Source: Bacteroidales bacterium
GTDB lineage: Bacteria; Bacteroidota; Bacteroidia; Bacteroidales; Lentimicrobiaceae
DNA: 33,533 nucleotides
Direction of reading: 5' to 3'
NCBI GenBank assembly: GCA_024636955.1
Contig: JAGXGB010000056.1
Location: 1-33,533, forward strand
In this document: one piece after another, positions 22,768 to 32,387 of the stretch
Numbering within the stretch: the first letter of the stretch is position 1
Layout of the letters: each line of letters opens with the position of its first letter
Made by a program: the position numbers and the translations under genes
Notes under the pieces: generated by a model
The model's database searches: none
Told to the model about the DNA's origin: nothing
Seen by the model: the letters and a program-made list of their open reading frames with translations, nothing else

Positions 22768-25371
22768 ATGTTGTTACAAAGCTTCAAAATCAGTTTTCCT
22801 GCTCAATTAAAGCCAATAAATCTGCTGGTATTGCTATTAATGCTGATACTACTTTCCAACTATACACATGCTCAATCAAATGACGCGGAATACGAAGATA
22901 TCACTGTACTTCTAATGGTTGAGAATGTGGGTGGGTATGAAATTGATGCTATATACAAGGATGACAACATTTATGTTAGTGTTTCAACTCTGTTTCAAAT
23001 ACTAAAAATAAACCACACACTGTCAAGAGGGAATGATAGCATTACAGGCTTCTTTCTTAATGAGCAAAACCACTATGTTATTAATGCAGCAAATAGTACT
23101 GCCTACTATGAAGGAAAGAGGCGCAATTTATTACCGGGTGATGCCTTCCGAGTAGAAACAGGCTTATTTCTTAAAAGCCAATTGTTTGGAGAAATCTTCG
23201 GGCTAAACCTTAAATTCAATTTCAGGAGCCTGACACTTGAACTTAAAACAGCACTCGATCTTCCTGTTATTAAAGAGTTACGACAGGCACAGATGCGCAA
23301 AAATATTGACCAGTTGACTGGTATTATTGAAGTAGATACAACCATTAGCCGTAAATATCATCTCTTAAGGGGAGGAATGGCTGACTGGTCAGTGATTTCA
23401 ATGCAGTCAAGCAATAAGAGAACTGATACACGTGCAGCACTTGCTGCAGGTGCTGAACTATTTGGAGGTGAAGCAACAGGAATGTTGAATTATTCATCCA
23501 TAAGTGGATTTGATGAGCGTCAGCAACAGTACCGGTGGCGTTGGGTAAATAATGAAACGAAGCTTATTAAGCAGATTCAGCTTGGTAAAATACCTGTGAA
23601 GTCAACATCTTCCCTCTATTCGCCCTTAATTGGCGCATCGGTCACTAATACACCAACAACATTCCGTAAATCGTTTGGCAAATACACTCTTACTGATTTT
23701 ACTGAGCCGGGCTGGACTGTTGAACTTTACATTAATAATGTAATGGTTGACTTTACTACTGCTGATGCATCCGGTTTCTTTAGCTTTGATGTTCCGCTGG
23801 TTTATGGTTCTTCAAGTGTGGTACTTAAGTTTTATGGTCCATGGGGCGAAGAAAGGGTGCGTGAGCAAACATTAAACATACCCTATAACTTCATTCCAGT
23901 GGGCACAGTGGAGTATAATATATTAGGTGGGGTATTGCGAGACAGTTCAAACAGCGTTTTCTCGCGTGCTGAAACAATGGTTGGCGTTCACCGAAACCTT
24001 ACTATGGGAGGAGGAGTAGAATACCTATCGTCATTAGAGAAGGATAATGCTATGCCTTTTATAACAGCATCTGCAGGTTTCCTCCGCAATTTCCTCTTTA
24101 CCGGTGAATACACTCATGGTGTGAAAACCCGTAGCATATTGAATTACCGACTGCCATCAAGTCTGGTATTTGAAGTTGATTATACAAAATACGTCCCGGG
24201 GCAGCAGGCTATAAGTTTCAACTACCTGGAAGAAAGGAAGGCAAGTATTTCAATACCGGTAAAAATAGGATCATTCAGGTCATTTGCCCGAACCACATAC
24301 CGTCAAAATGTACTTCCGCTAACAACATATTCAAGTACTGAGTTGCTTATCTCCTCTTTTTACAATGGAGTAAGCTCTAACCTGGCAGTATTCGCAAATT
24401 GGCTACCCGATAATAATCCATATATTTATTCAAACCTGGCTTTGGGTTTTAGACTAAGGCATAATATTCAACTTCGCCCTCAAGTACAATTTGATATTAC
24501 CAATAAGAAACTGACCTCGTATAAGGCTGAAGTTGAAAAAAGCTTTTCACAAAAGGCCCATTTGTCATTGAATTTTGAGAATAACCTCCGCTCCGATTAC
24601 CGAAGTGTTGAATTATCCTTCCGGTATGACCTGCCGTTTACACAAACAATGACATCTGCCCGATACACACAAAAGAATATTACTACCACTGAAAGTGCCC
24701 GAGGTAGTTTTGCTTTCGGAAGCGGTAACGGATATGTTCATGCTGATAACCGCAGTGCAACTGGTCGTGCCGCCCTTACCATAAGGCCATTCCTTGACCT
24801 GAACAACAATAATACTAAGGAGGATAATGAACCAATTGTTTCAGGACTGTCAGTGAGATTGAACGGTGGTAGAATGATAACGAGAAATTCTGATTCACTT
24901 ATCAGGATCATAGAGTTAGAACCTTATGCTTCCTACCTTTTGGAATTAGAGGACACCGGCTTCGAAAACATTGCATGGCAATTAAAAATCCATGCTATCA
25001 GCATTACAACTGATCCAAATCAGTTTAAATTAGTTGATATCCCTATTAAAGTAATGGGAGAAGCCAACGGAATGATCATGCTTCAAAAAGGCAATGCATC
25101 AAGTGGACTAGGGAGGATACTTATAAACTTCTATGATGATTCTGGTAGACTTGTTAATAGAGTGCTTTCGGAATCAGATGGCTATTTCAATTATCTTGGT
25201 TTACCACCCGGAAAATACACTGCTGAACCTGATAAGGATCAACTCAATCGCCTTGGCCTGATAGCTGAGCCAGCTACCTTTGATTTCATTATAACACCTT
25301 CAGAATATGGTGATATCATTGACGATATTAATTTCACTCTCTCTAGCGCAAGCAGTGAGATAGAGAAATAA
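22768..25371 (+). CDS. Usher-like outer-membrane assembly protein
   Basis: 867 residues, the length of fimbrial ushers. Signal peptide to about residue 35. Order: periplasmic N-domain (about 43-150: VLLMVENVGGYEIDAIYKDD, IYVSVSTLFQIL, FRSLTLEL); start of a barrel of alternating beta strands (about 195-310 and 385-665, many aromatic-ended strands); an inserted plug or middle domain (311-380: EPGWTVELYINNVMVDF, DASGFFSFDVPLVYGSSSVVLKFYGPWGEE), a pattern typical of ushers; and C-terminal Ig/CarbReg-like domains (about 674-860: FLDLNNNNTKEDNEPIVSG, GYFNYLGLPPGKYTAE). Inferred role: outer-membrane pore that accepts chaperone-subunit complexes and threads the fibre out. It ends the locus. Alternative: a general outer-membrane protein with CarbReg domains; the chaperone and subunit context argues for usher. 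Confidence 0.75.
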   Translation: MLLQSFKISFPAQLKPINLLVLLLMLILLSNYTHAQSNDAEYEDITVLLMVENVGGYEIDAIYKDDNIYVSVSTLFQILKINHTLSRGNDSITGFFLNEQNHYVINAANSTAYYEGKRRNLLPGDAFRVETGLFLKSQLFGEIFGLNLKFNFRSLTLELKTALDLPVIKELRQAQMRKNIDQLTGIIEVDTTISRKYHLLRGGMADWSVISMQSSNKRTDTRAALAAGAELFGGEATGMLNYSSISGFDERQQQYRWRWVNNETKLIKQIQLGKIPVKSTSSLYSPLIGASVTNTPTTFRKSFGKYTLTDFTEPGWTVELYINNVMVDFTTADASGFFSFDVPLVYGSSSVVLKFYGPWGEERVREQTLNIPYNFIPVGTVEYNILGGVLRDSSNSVFSRAETMVGVHRNLTMGGGVEYLSSLEKDNAMPFITASAGFLRNFLFTGEYTHGVKTRSILNYRLPSSLVFEVDYTKYVPGQQAISFNYLEERKASISIPVKIGSFRSFARTTYRQNVLPLTTYSSTELLISSFYNGVSSNLAVFANWLPDNNPYIYSNLALGFRLRHNIQLRPQVQFDITNKKLTSYKAEVEKSFSQKAHLSLNFENNLRSDYRSVELSFRYDLPFTQTMTSARYTQKNITTTESARGSFAFGSGNGYVHADNRSATGRAALTIRPFLDLNNNNTKEDNEPIVSGLSVRLNGGRMITRNSDSLIRIIELEPYASYLLELEDTGFENIAWQLKIHAISITTDPNQFKLVDIPIKVMGEANGMIMLQKGNASSGLGRILINFYDDSGRLVNRVLSESDGYFNYLGLPPGKYTAEPDKDQLNRLGLIAEPATFDFIITPSEYGDIIDDINFTLSSASSEIEK

Positions 25372-25452
25372 AGATATATGTAGGGTTAAAAATTGTTATA
25401 CCCAAGCCTGAGTTTTGATTCGAAAATTAAATATTTGACAGTAGGTTTTTCA

Positions 25453-25460
25453 TATCTTTG
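25453..25460 (+). promoter_or_regulatory. Candidate -7 element TATCTTTG
   Basis: Exact TAnnTTTG match 17 nt before the ATG of the acetyltransferase gene; a TTGACA lies at 25435-25440, nearer than the usual -33 distance. It probably marks a new transcript after the usher gene. Confidence 0.45.
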
Positions 25461-25477
25461 ATCAACTATTTATTCAG

Positions 25478-26023
25478 ATGAACGATCAGCCATTCCCTAC
25501 CTTATATACCAACCGGCTTATCCTGCGGCAGTTTACTTTAGAGGATGCAGATGATGTAATGCGGCAGGCAGGTGACAAAGAAGTTGCAAGGAATACACTC
25601 AATATGCCGCATCCCTATTTGCCTGGTATGGCTGAAGACTGGATCACCACACTTCATTCAGATTACAAAGAGGGCAGTTCACTGGTTTATGCAATATGCC
25701 TGAAGGATTCAGCATCTCTAATTGGAGCCATCGGACTTACTTTACACATGAAATACAGGAATGCTGAATTAGGTTACTGGATCGGCAGAGACCACTGGAA
25801 CAAGGGCTATTGTACCGAAGCGGTTAAGGCAATTATCGATTATGCATTCACTGATATGGTACTTAATAAAATATACGCTAACTTCTTTGCATCTAATCCC
25901 GCATCAGGCAGGGTAATGGGAAAAGTGGGTATGAAGTATGAGGCCATTTTAAAATCACACTTGTACCATTGGGGTGAGTATAAGGACTTGATTTATTACA
26001 GCATATTTAACAACCAAATGTGA
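25478..26023 (+). CDS. GNAT-family N-acetyltransferase (RimJ/RimL-like)
   Basis: 181 residues with the RimJ/RimL layout: LYTNRLILRQFTLEDADDV at the start, SLIGAIGLTLHMKYRNAELGYWIGRDHWNKGYCTEAVKAII in the middle (acetyl-CoA loop R-D-H-W-N-K-G-Y) and LNKIYANFFASNPASGRVMGKVGMKYE near the end. It transfers acetyl from acetyl-CoA to an amine, in this subfamily often a ribosomal protein N-terminus, sometimes a small molecule; the substrate is not determined. Its stop is 4 nt before the alpha-2-macroglobulin gene, so they are co-transcribed, without obvious functional link. Confidence 0.92.
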   Translation: MNDQPFPTLYTNRLILRQFTLEDADDVMRQAGDKEVARNTLNMPHPYLPGMAEDWITTLHSDYKEGSSLVYAICLKDSASLIGAIGLTLHMKYRNAELGYWIGRDHWNKGYCTEAVKAIIDYAFTDMVLNKIYANFFASNPASGRVMGKVGMKYEAILKSHLYHWGEYKDLIYYSIFNNQM

Positions 26024-26027
26024 AACC

Positions 26028-29000
26028 ATGAATAAGAAGTTAGGTGCTTTACCTATTTATTTGATGCTAGTGCTGCTTGCAGCGTGCACAAATTCTGATA
26101 AGCTTGAAGTTAAGAAGGCCAATTTTGATGATCAGATAGACCAGCTACAAAACCTCGAATTCCAATTCAACAAAGATTTAGCACCCGACTCATTAATTGA
26201 GATTTGGGATACTCTTGCTTATTTTGAATTCGAGCCTTCAATAAAAGGCAGATATAAATGGATTGATAAGCGCACTTTACTATTTTCACCTTCAGGTCAT
26301 TTTGCTCCTAATACAGACTATAAAGCCTCGGTCTCTGACAAAGTGCTGGTAAATTCAGCAAAAAAATATTCCCTGAGTGACGAACCTATACAATTCCATA
26401 CTCCCTATCTGCAAATTGTAAACGGATATGCGTATTGGAACTTTAGTGAATACTTAGACAAGCAGCTCCAACTAAATGTAAGACTGGTTTTTAATTATCC
26501 AGTAGATAAAAAGCATGTTGGTGAGGCGCTCTCTTTAAAGATCAACAACAATGAAAAGCCATATACAATTACCTCAAATGGCATAAGCAACGAAATTGAG
26601 GTTGTTATTCCCGTTCAGGAGACTGACGATGTTAAGTCAATTCAAGTTGCTCTAACACCGGGTATGCAAGTGATTGGATCAAACCAAGCTATAAAGGAAG
26701 CACTTACATTGCAGATAGTGGTCCCAGCAAACGATAAACTTGATGTAACTGATATTTCAACCGACTTTGAGGAAGGATCAGGTGTAATTACTGTATACAC
26801 GTCTCAACCTGTTGTTATGAAAGAGGTAAAGAGTCGTATAAAGATAGAGCCTCAGACTGATTTTGAAGTATCACCTATAAGTAATGGATTCAAGTTAAAA
26901 GGTTCTTTCGGTGAAGGCCAGGCATATCAACTGACAATATCAAAAGAGTTGAAAGGCATTTTTGGCCCTACTTTATCAGATGATTATATAGAAACAATAA
27001 CTTTTGGTTCACCCGAGCCATATATTTCTTTTGCTGATAAGTCGGGAATGTATCTTACTACTGGTGGTTCAGGGAATCTTGGTCTTAAAATCATTAATGT
27101 GCCTAAGGTAAAGATTACAGTATTCAGGATATTTGAGAATAATATTCAACATTACCTGCGTAGTGGTAAAGAATATGAATGGTATGAAGAAGATGGATAT
27201 CATGACAGTTACAATTACCGCATGAATGAAGATTATGGAAAAATAATTGTAACCAAGGAATTTAATACCAATACACTGCCCGGAAAAGGGAACCTTCGCT
27301 TGTTGCATATAATGCCTGAAGATTTAGGGCTATCTGGGGAGATGAAAGGGATATATCTTATCAGAGCAGAATCTACTGAAAAAGCATGGCTTAATGATGT
27401 TCAGCTGCTTTCATATTCTGATATCGGACTGATTGTAAAAGGAGGAGAAAATGAAATATTCACTGCCACCCGTTCAATTGCAACAGCCTTGCCCATTGAA
27501 GGTGTTACCCTCGGTTTTTATACCAGCAACAACCAGTTAGTGCACAAAGTGTCAACCGGCAAAGACGGTATAGCAATATTTAAGGACCTTGAGAAAACAA
27601 TTCCAGGCTTTAAGATAAGTATGGTGACTGCCCGTAAAGGCAATGATTTTAATGTAATTCTATTTAACAGATCAGCAGTTGAGCTTGACCGGTTTGAAAC
27701 AGGTGGCAAGCATACTGCAGGGCGTGATTATGATGCTTTTATATATAGTGATCGTGATTTGTATCGTCCGGGTGATAGTGTTTATTGCAATGCTATTCTT
27801 AGGGATTACAGCATGAAAACCATCTCAGGCTTTCCTGTTAAATTTAGGATCATTGGCCCTGATGGGAAGGATTTTTTGAAGAGACGAGTTAATGTTAGCA
27901 ACTCAGGATCGGTAATCCTCCCTTTTGCACTTCCCGTGGCAGCTTATACAGGGTCATACATTTGTGAAGTGTCGTCAGTAGAGGATGTTTTTATTGGCAG
28001 TTACCGCATAAAAGTGGAAGAATTTATGCCAGATCGTATATCAGTGGATGCAAAAACTGATAAGGTGACTTATGAACCTGAAAATATAGTGAAGTTAACA
28101 GTCACAGCCATGAATCTGTTTGGTCCACCTGCTGCTGGGAGAAAGGTTGAGAATGAATTGAGAGTATCAAGGAAAAAGTTTCAGTCAAAGGCTTTTGTTA
28201 AGGATTATAATTTCGACTTGATCTCAAATGAGAATCTTGCTATTGTTTCGGTCATCAATCAAACTGTTACCAACGATAAAGGGATAGCAAGCCAGGAATT
28301 CACTTTGCCCAATTATAAAAATGCCGGTTTACTTGAAGGGAAAATATACACAACTGTATTTGACGAAACAGGGCGACCAGTTAACAGGTTAGTCAACTTT
28401 GATATCTATACTCAAAATACATTTCTTGGAATAAGCAGGTTACCCGGATGGTTATCAACAGGAAGACCAGTTTCATGCAGACTAATTGCTTTAAATGATA
28501 AAGAGAAACCGATTAGTGCAACTGCAAAATTTGAAGTTGTACACACTACCTGGGAAACAATTCTTGAAAGGAATTATGGGCAAACAAGATATCGCTCCCA
28601 GAAAAAAGACAGAGTTCTCTTGTCGAAGGAAATTAACATCAGTGCCGAAGGTCGAACCGAAACATACAGCCCCCAACAATCTGGAGAATACAAGTTCCGG
28701 TTAAGTATACCGGGCAGTACTTTCTGGATTGAAGAAAGTTTTTATGCTTATTCGTGGGGTAGTTCTGATGAAACAACATTTCAGATAAACAAGGATGGTG
28801 AAATAGATATAACGTTAGATAAACAATTGTATGAACCGGGTCAGGAGGCAAACGTGTTATTCAAAACCCCATTCGCAGGAGAATTGCTGGTAACAGTTGA
28901 GCAGAACAAGGTACTTGAGTATTACAACCTTAAAGCCGATAATAATGGAGCAACCTTGAAATTACCGGTCAAAGACGGCTTTATTCCTAATGTTTATATC

Positions 29001-31418
29001 ACTGCCACACTAATCAGAAAAATTGAAGAAGGTGGCATCCCCCTTACAGTTGCACATGGTTTTGCTTCAATGAAAGTTGAGAAGGCCTCGTACAAAATTC
29101 CAGTGGTTATAACAGCAAGTGAACAAGTGCGATCAGCTACAAGTCAGAAGATAATTGTAAAAACTACACCAGGTGCTGAAGTAACAATTGCTGTTGTTGA
29201 TCAGGGTATCTTACAGATTACCGATTACAAAACGCCTGATCCGTATTTCTACTTTTATCAGAAACGGGCACTGGAAGTTAATTCTTATGATTTGTTTGAA
29301 GAATTGCTTGCAGAACTGTCCTCTAAAAATACATTAACCGGAGGTGACCAGGCTTTTGATCTCGGAAAGAGACTAAATCCTATGACCGCAAAACGAGTCA
29401 AGCTACTCTCTCTTTGGAGCGATAGGTTAACTGCAAATGAGAAAGGCGAAGTGTATTTTACAGCTAATATCCCTAAATTTTCCGGAGCAGTTAGAATAAT
29501 GGCCGTTGCTCATAAAGATCACCGGTTTGGCTCAGCTGACAAGTTGATGCGAGTAGCTGACCCTGTTACCATTAGCAGTTCTGTGCCTCGTTTTATGAGC
29601 CCAGGTGATAAAGCTATGATCCATGTAACATTATCAAATACCACAGCCACCCCTATATCAGTATCAACCAGTATTGTAGTATCACAACTATTCACAGCGG
29701 GTAAGCCTGAGAAAGCTGATATTGTGATTCCTGCAAATTCTGAAGCTTCATTAACTTATAGTTTAATCGCACTTAACAACATGGGTGTTGGCAAAGTGAC
29801 GTTCAAAGCAAAAGCAGCCGGTGAATTATTTACTGAAGAAACTGAGCTAAGCATCCGACCTGCAGTGCCTTTAGTTAAAGAGGCTCAGGCTGGAGTAATA
29901 GAAGCTGGGAAAACTGCAACTTTATCAGTTTCGTCGGAAATGATAAAAGGAACATCCTCTTCACGCTTGATGTTGACAAATAATCCGGCTGGTATTTACG
30001 CCCATCATCTGGAGGAATTAATAAATTATCCTTATGGTTGTCTCGAACAAACCATCTCAGCTGCTTTTCCGCAATTATATCTCAGTGATCTCGCTAAGAT
30101 GCTAAAGAAGGATAACTTGATTGGCACCGCAAACATAAATGCAAACGTAAGCGAAGCAATTCGAAAAATATCATTCTATCAACAGTATAATGGCGGATTG
30201 GTCACATGGCCTGATCATGGTACCATAAATTGGTGGATATCAGCATATGCAGCACATTTCATGTATGAAGCCGAAAGGGCCGGATATACCGTGGAAAAAC
30301 AAACTGCCGATGACATACATAAATATCTCCTCGAAAAAGTAAGGCAAAAAGGCTCTACTGAGTATTTTTACAGGGTTGTTGATGAAAACAGATGGATGAA
30401 GAGAAGCGAGGCAAATCGTGAGATCTTCTACTCATTGTACGTACTTGCATTAAATGGTAAACATCATCTTCCAACCATGAATTATTATAAAGCCCGATTG
30501 AACGAGTTGACGCATGACAGTAAATACTTGCTCGCGTGCGCCTATCTGGTTGCAGGAGATGAAAAAAGCTTTAATCAAGTACTTCCAAAAGAATGGAATA
30601 CTGATGATCCTGCACGAATGACCGGCGAAAGCTTCAGCTCACCTATCAGAGATAAGGGGTTAGCACTCTACACACTTGTATCAGTGGATGAAAACAATCC
30701 GCAAATTGCATTGCTCGCACGCCAGATTGGTGAAATGATCAATAAAGCCGAATGGATGAGTACCCAGGAAAGAGTCTTTTCACTTCTTGCTCTCGGCAAA
30801 ATGGCAAGAAACAACAGCAAGGGAAGTGTGACAGCTAAAATTGAGCATGACGGTAAAACTGCGAATTACAAAGATGAAAATCTGTTATTAAAACTCATTT
30901 CCGGGAAAGCAACAATTACAACCACCGGAAAAGGTAACCTATACTGGTATCTTGAGTCAGAAGGAATTCCTGCCAACATGAAAGTTAAGGAAGAAGACCG
31001 CATACTTAAAGTTCGCCGGCAATACTATAGCAGAACCGGGCAACCTTTGGCAGCGAATACTGTAAAACAAAACGACCTTCTGGTAGTGGCACTCACAATA
31101 AGCACAACCGATAACAGCATAGTAGAAAATGTAGTTATAACTGACTTACTGCCTGCTTGCTTTGAAATAGAGAATGCAAGGCTAACCGCTGAAAGGGAAA
31201 TGGATTGGATCAAGATGCGTGCAACCCCTGATTACCTTGACGTACGCGACGACCGGATAAACATCTTTACAACAGCCGCGTTTCAGCCAAAAACATTTTA
31301 TTACATGGTGAGAGTAGTAAACACTGGCACATACACGCAGGGGCCTGCAGGAGCAGAAGCTATGTATAATGCACAATACTATTCATACAACGGACTGAAA
31401 ACAATTATAGCGCAATAG
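26028..31418 (+). CDS. Bacterial alpha-2-macroglobulin lipoprotein with thioester motif
   Basis: 1796 residues. Lipobox LLAAC with lipidated C20; the following TNSDK is not a surface export signal, so it probably faces the periplasm. A series of MG beta domains includes YDAFIYSDRDLYRPGDSVYCNAILRD (about 565-590, typical MG3-4 region) and a later alpha-2-macroglobulin core (LSLWSDRLTANEKGEVYFTANIPKFSG). The thioester site YPYGCLEQ has Cys1338 and Gln1341 (CLEQ), as in E. coli YfhM, within an alpha/alpha toroid (about 1310-1620), and a C-terminal MG10-like domain ends the protein. Role by family: traps proteases that breach the outer membrane. The usual partner pbpC is not next to it; a membrane HExxH protein gene follows. 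Confidence 0.93.
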   Translation: MNKKLGALPIYLMLVLLAACTNSDKLEVKKANFDDQIDQLQNLEFQFNKDLAPDSLIEIWDTLAYFEFEPSIKGRYKWIDKRTLLFSPSGHFAPNTDYKASVSDKVLVNSAKKYSLSDEPIQFHTPYLQIVNGYAYWNFSEYLDKQLQLNVRLVFNYPVDKKHVGEALSLKINNNEKPYTITSNGISNEIEVVIPVQETDDVKSIQVALTPGMQVIGSNQAIKEALTLQIVVPANDKLDVTDISTDFEEGSGVITVYTSQPVVMKEVKSRIKIEPQTDFEVSPISNGFKLKGSFGEGQAYQLTISKELKGIFGPTLSDDYIETITFGSPEPYISFADKSGMYLTTGGSGNLGLKIINVPKVKITVFRIFENNIQHYLRSGKEYEWYEEDGYHDSYNYRMNEDYGKIIVTKEFNTNTLPGKGNLRLLHIMPEDLGLSGEMKGIYLIRAESTEKAWLNDVQLLSYSDIGLIVKGGENEIFTATRSIATALPIEGVTLGFYTSNNQLVHKVSTGKDGIAIFKDLEKTIPGFKISMVTARKGNDFNVILFNRSAVELDRFETGGKHTAGRDYDAFIYSDRDLYRPGDSVYCNAILRDYSMKTISGFPVKFRIIGPDGKDFLKRRVNVSNSGSVILPFALPVAAYTGSYICEVSSVEDVFIGSYRIKVEEFMPDRISVDAKTDKVTYEPENIVKLTVTAMNLFGPPAAGRKVENELRVSRKKFQSKAFVKDYNFDLISNENLAIVSVINQTVTNDKGIASQEFTLPNYKNAGLLEGKIYTTVFDETGRPVNRLVNFDIYTQNTFLGISRLPGWLSTGRPVSCRLIALNDKEKPISATAKFEVVHTTWETILERNYGQTRYRSQKKDRVLLSKEINISAEGRTETYSPQQSGEYKFRLSIPGSTFWIEESFYAYSWGSSDETTFQINKDGEIDITLDKQLYEPGQEANVLFKTPFAGELLVTVEQNKVLEYYNLKADNNGATLKLPVKDGFIPNVYITATLIRKIEEGGIPLTVAHGFASMKVEKASYKIPVVITASEQVRSATSQKIIVKTTPGAEVTIAVVDQGILQITDYKTPDPYFYFYQKRALEVNSYDLFEELLAELSSKNTLTGGDQAFDLGKRLNPMTAKRVKLLSLWSDRLTANEKGEVYFTANIPKFSGAVRIMAVAHKDHRFGSADKLMRVADPVTISSSVPRFMSPGDKAMIHVTLSNTTATPISVSTSIVVSQLFTAGKPEKADIVIPANSEASLTYSLIALNNMGVGKVTFKAKAAGELFTEETELSIRPAVPLVKEAQAGVIEAGKTATLSVSSEMIKGTSSSRLMLTNNPAGIYAHHLEELINYPYGCLEQTISAAFPQLYLSDLAKMLKKDNLIGTANINANVSEAIRKISFYQQYNGGLVTWPDHGTINWWISAYAAHFMYEAERAGYTVEKQTADDIHKYLLEKVRQKGSTEYFYRVVDENRWMKRSEANREIFYSLYVLALNGKHHLPTMNYYKARLNELTHDSKYLLACAYLVAGDEKSFNQVLPKEWNTDDPARMTGESFSSPIRDKGLALYTLVSVDENNPQIALLARQIGEMINKAEWMSTQERVFSLLALGKMARNNSKGSVTAKIEHDGKTANYKDENLLLKLISGKATITTTGKGNLYWYLESEGIPANMKVKEEDRILKVRRQYYSRTGQPLAANTVKQNDLLVVALTISTTDNSIVENVVITDLLPACFEIENARLTAEREMDWIKMRATPDYLDVRDDRINIFTTAAFQPKTFYYMVRVVNTGTYTQGPAGAEAMYNAQYYSYNGLKTIIAQ

Positions 31419-31440
31419 TGTATATTCAACTTAATTAGAA

Positions 31441-31550
31441 CGTAGAAAACAATTAGATAATAATTATGTAATAATTAGGTAATAATCAAGTAAAACATAG
31501 GTGATACTATTGTAAAAATTAGATAAAACGTAGGTAAAACTATGGTAAAA
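31441..31550 (+). repeat. Ten-unit 11-bp degenerate tandem repeat overlapping a start codon
   Basis: Unbroken 11-nt register: CGTAGAAAACA, ATTAGATAATA, ATTATGTAATA, ATTAGGTAATA, ATCAAGTAAAA, CATAGGTGATA, CTATTGTAAAA, ATTAGATAAAA, CGTAGGTAAAA, CTATGGTAAAA. The approximate consensus is NNTAGGTAAAA. The ATG of the downstream gene (31542) lies in the last unit. A/T runs recur once per helical turn, so curved DNA is expected. Confidence 0.85.
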
Positions 31551-32387
31551 TTATATGGTAAGGAACTTCAGGTAATTCTAACACTCGTACTCTCAATTAT
31601 TATATTCTCTGCATTATGGTTTATTTCGCAACCTTTTGTTGTGATGTTACTATGGCTATTCTTTATTCCAACAGCTATTTCTTTCCTTTCGGGAATCCTG
31701 AGAGGAATACTGTTTAAAAACTGGAATACATTAAAATTCGCTTACATGATCGTGTACGGGAATTTTATTTTTGAAAAGCACAAACCATTCCCAAATGGTA
31801 TCAAAACTATTTTAAGTCGACTTTTCTGGGAACAACCACAAACATTTATGGGAAATTTTGGCATGCACTTGCTGAACAGTGTTTGGTTAATCTTTGCTGT
31901 TGACACGTACAAGCGCGCATTGGTATGCCAGGGTTATTTCCTCAATGGAGGTGGTATTGCCCTTGGCTCCTTTATCATGATTGACCTACAAAAATCCCCG
32001 ACTATCAATATCCATCCCATAGATGAAAGGACAGTACCTGAACGTGTGTTAATCCGTCATGAATATGGCCATTTGCTTCAGAGTATTGCTTCCGGCCCCC
32101 TTTATATTTTCAAATATGGAATACCCAGCATTCTCACACAGGGTTGGACGGAGAAAGATGCAGACTACCGATCAGACCGTGAACTGCTATTAACTGAACA
32201 GATTTTGCCAGTATTCAGCAACCATCGTTCACTACGAAGAGTTATAAACCCCCGTTGGTGGGAGTTCGTGATGCTGGTGGTTCTTATAGTAGGCGGCTGG
32301 CAAATGAATGACACCAATGGTGCAATTGGCGGTACGTTGATTGCTACTATGGCAGTAACTGCCCTTAACCTTAAAAGACCGGTTTAG
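31542..32387 (+). CDS. Membrane protein with HExxH motif, unknown function
   Basis: 281 residues. Two N-terminal membrane segments (about 11-28 and 31-52), a hydrophobic stretch at 105-120, a central soluble part and two C-terminal segments (about 236-252 and 258-274). The central part has IRHEYGHLLQSIASGPLYIF with H173-E174-Y-G-H177, an HExxH zinc-site pattern, and WTEKDADYRSD (202-212) with E204/D208 as possible third ligands. Similar RHEYGH...GPLY proteins are common but uncharacterised in Bacteroidota, to my recollection. Peptidase activity is therefore possible, not shown. The start codon lies inside the 11-bp repeat array. Its stop overlaps the convergent ferritin-like gene by 4 nt (TTAG shared). 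Confidence 0.75.
   Translation: MVKLYGKELQVILTLVLSIIIFSALWFISQPFVVMLLWLFFIPTAISFLSGILRGILFKNWNTLKFAYMIVYGNFIFEKHKPFPNGIKTILSRLFWEQPQTFMGNFGMHLLNSVWLIFAVDTYKRALVCQGYFLNGGGIALGSFIMIDLQKSPTINIHPIDERTVPERVLIRHEYGHLLQSIASGPLYIFKYGIPSILTQGWTEKDADYRSDRELLLTEQILPVFSNHRSLRRVINPRWWEFVMLVVLIVGGWQMNDTNGAIGGTLIATMAVTALNLKRPV

Noticed and set aside
25372..25452. Terminator after the usher gene
   Set aside because: Only a weak GGGT...ACCC pairing without a T-run.
31441..31550. CRISPR array
   Set aside because: Units are 11 bp, contiguous and without spacers; no cas genes nearby.
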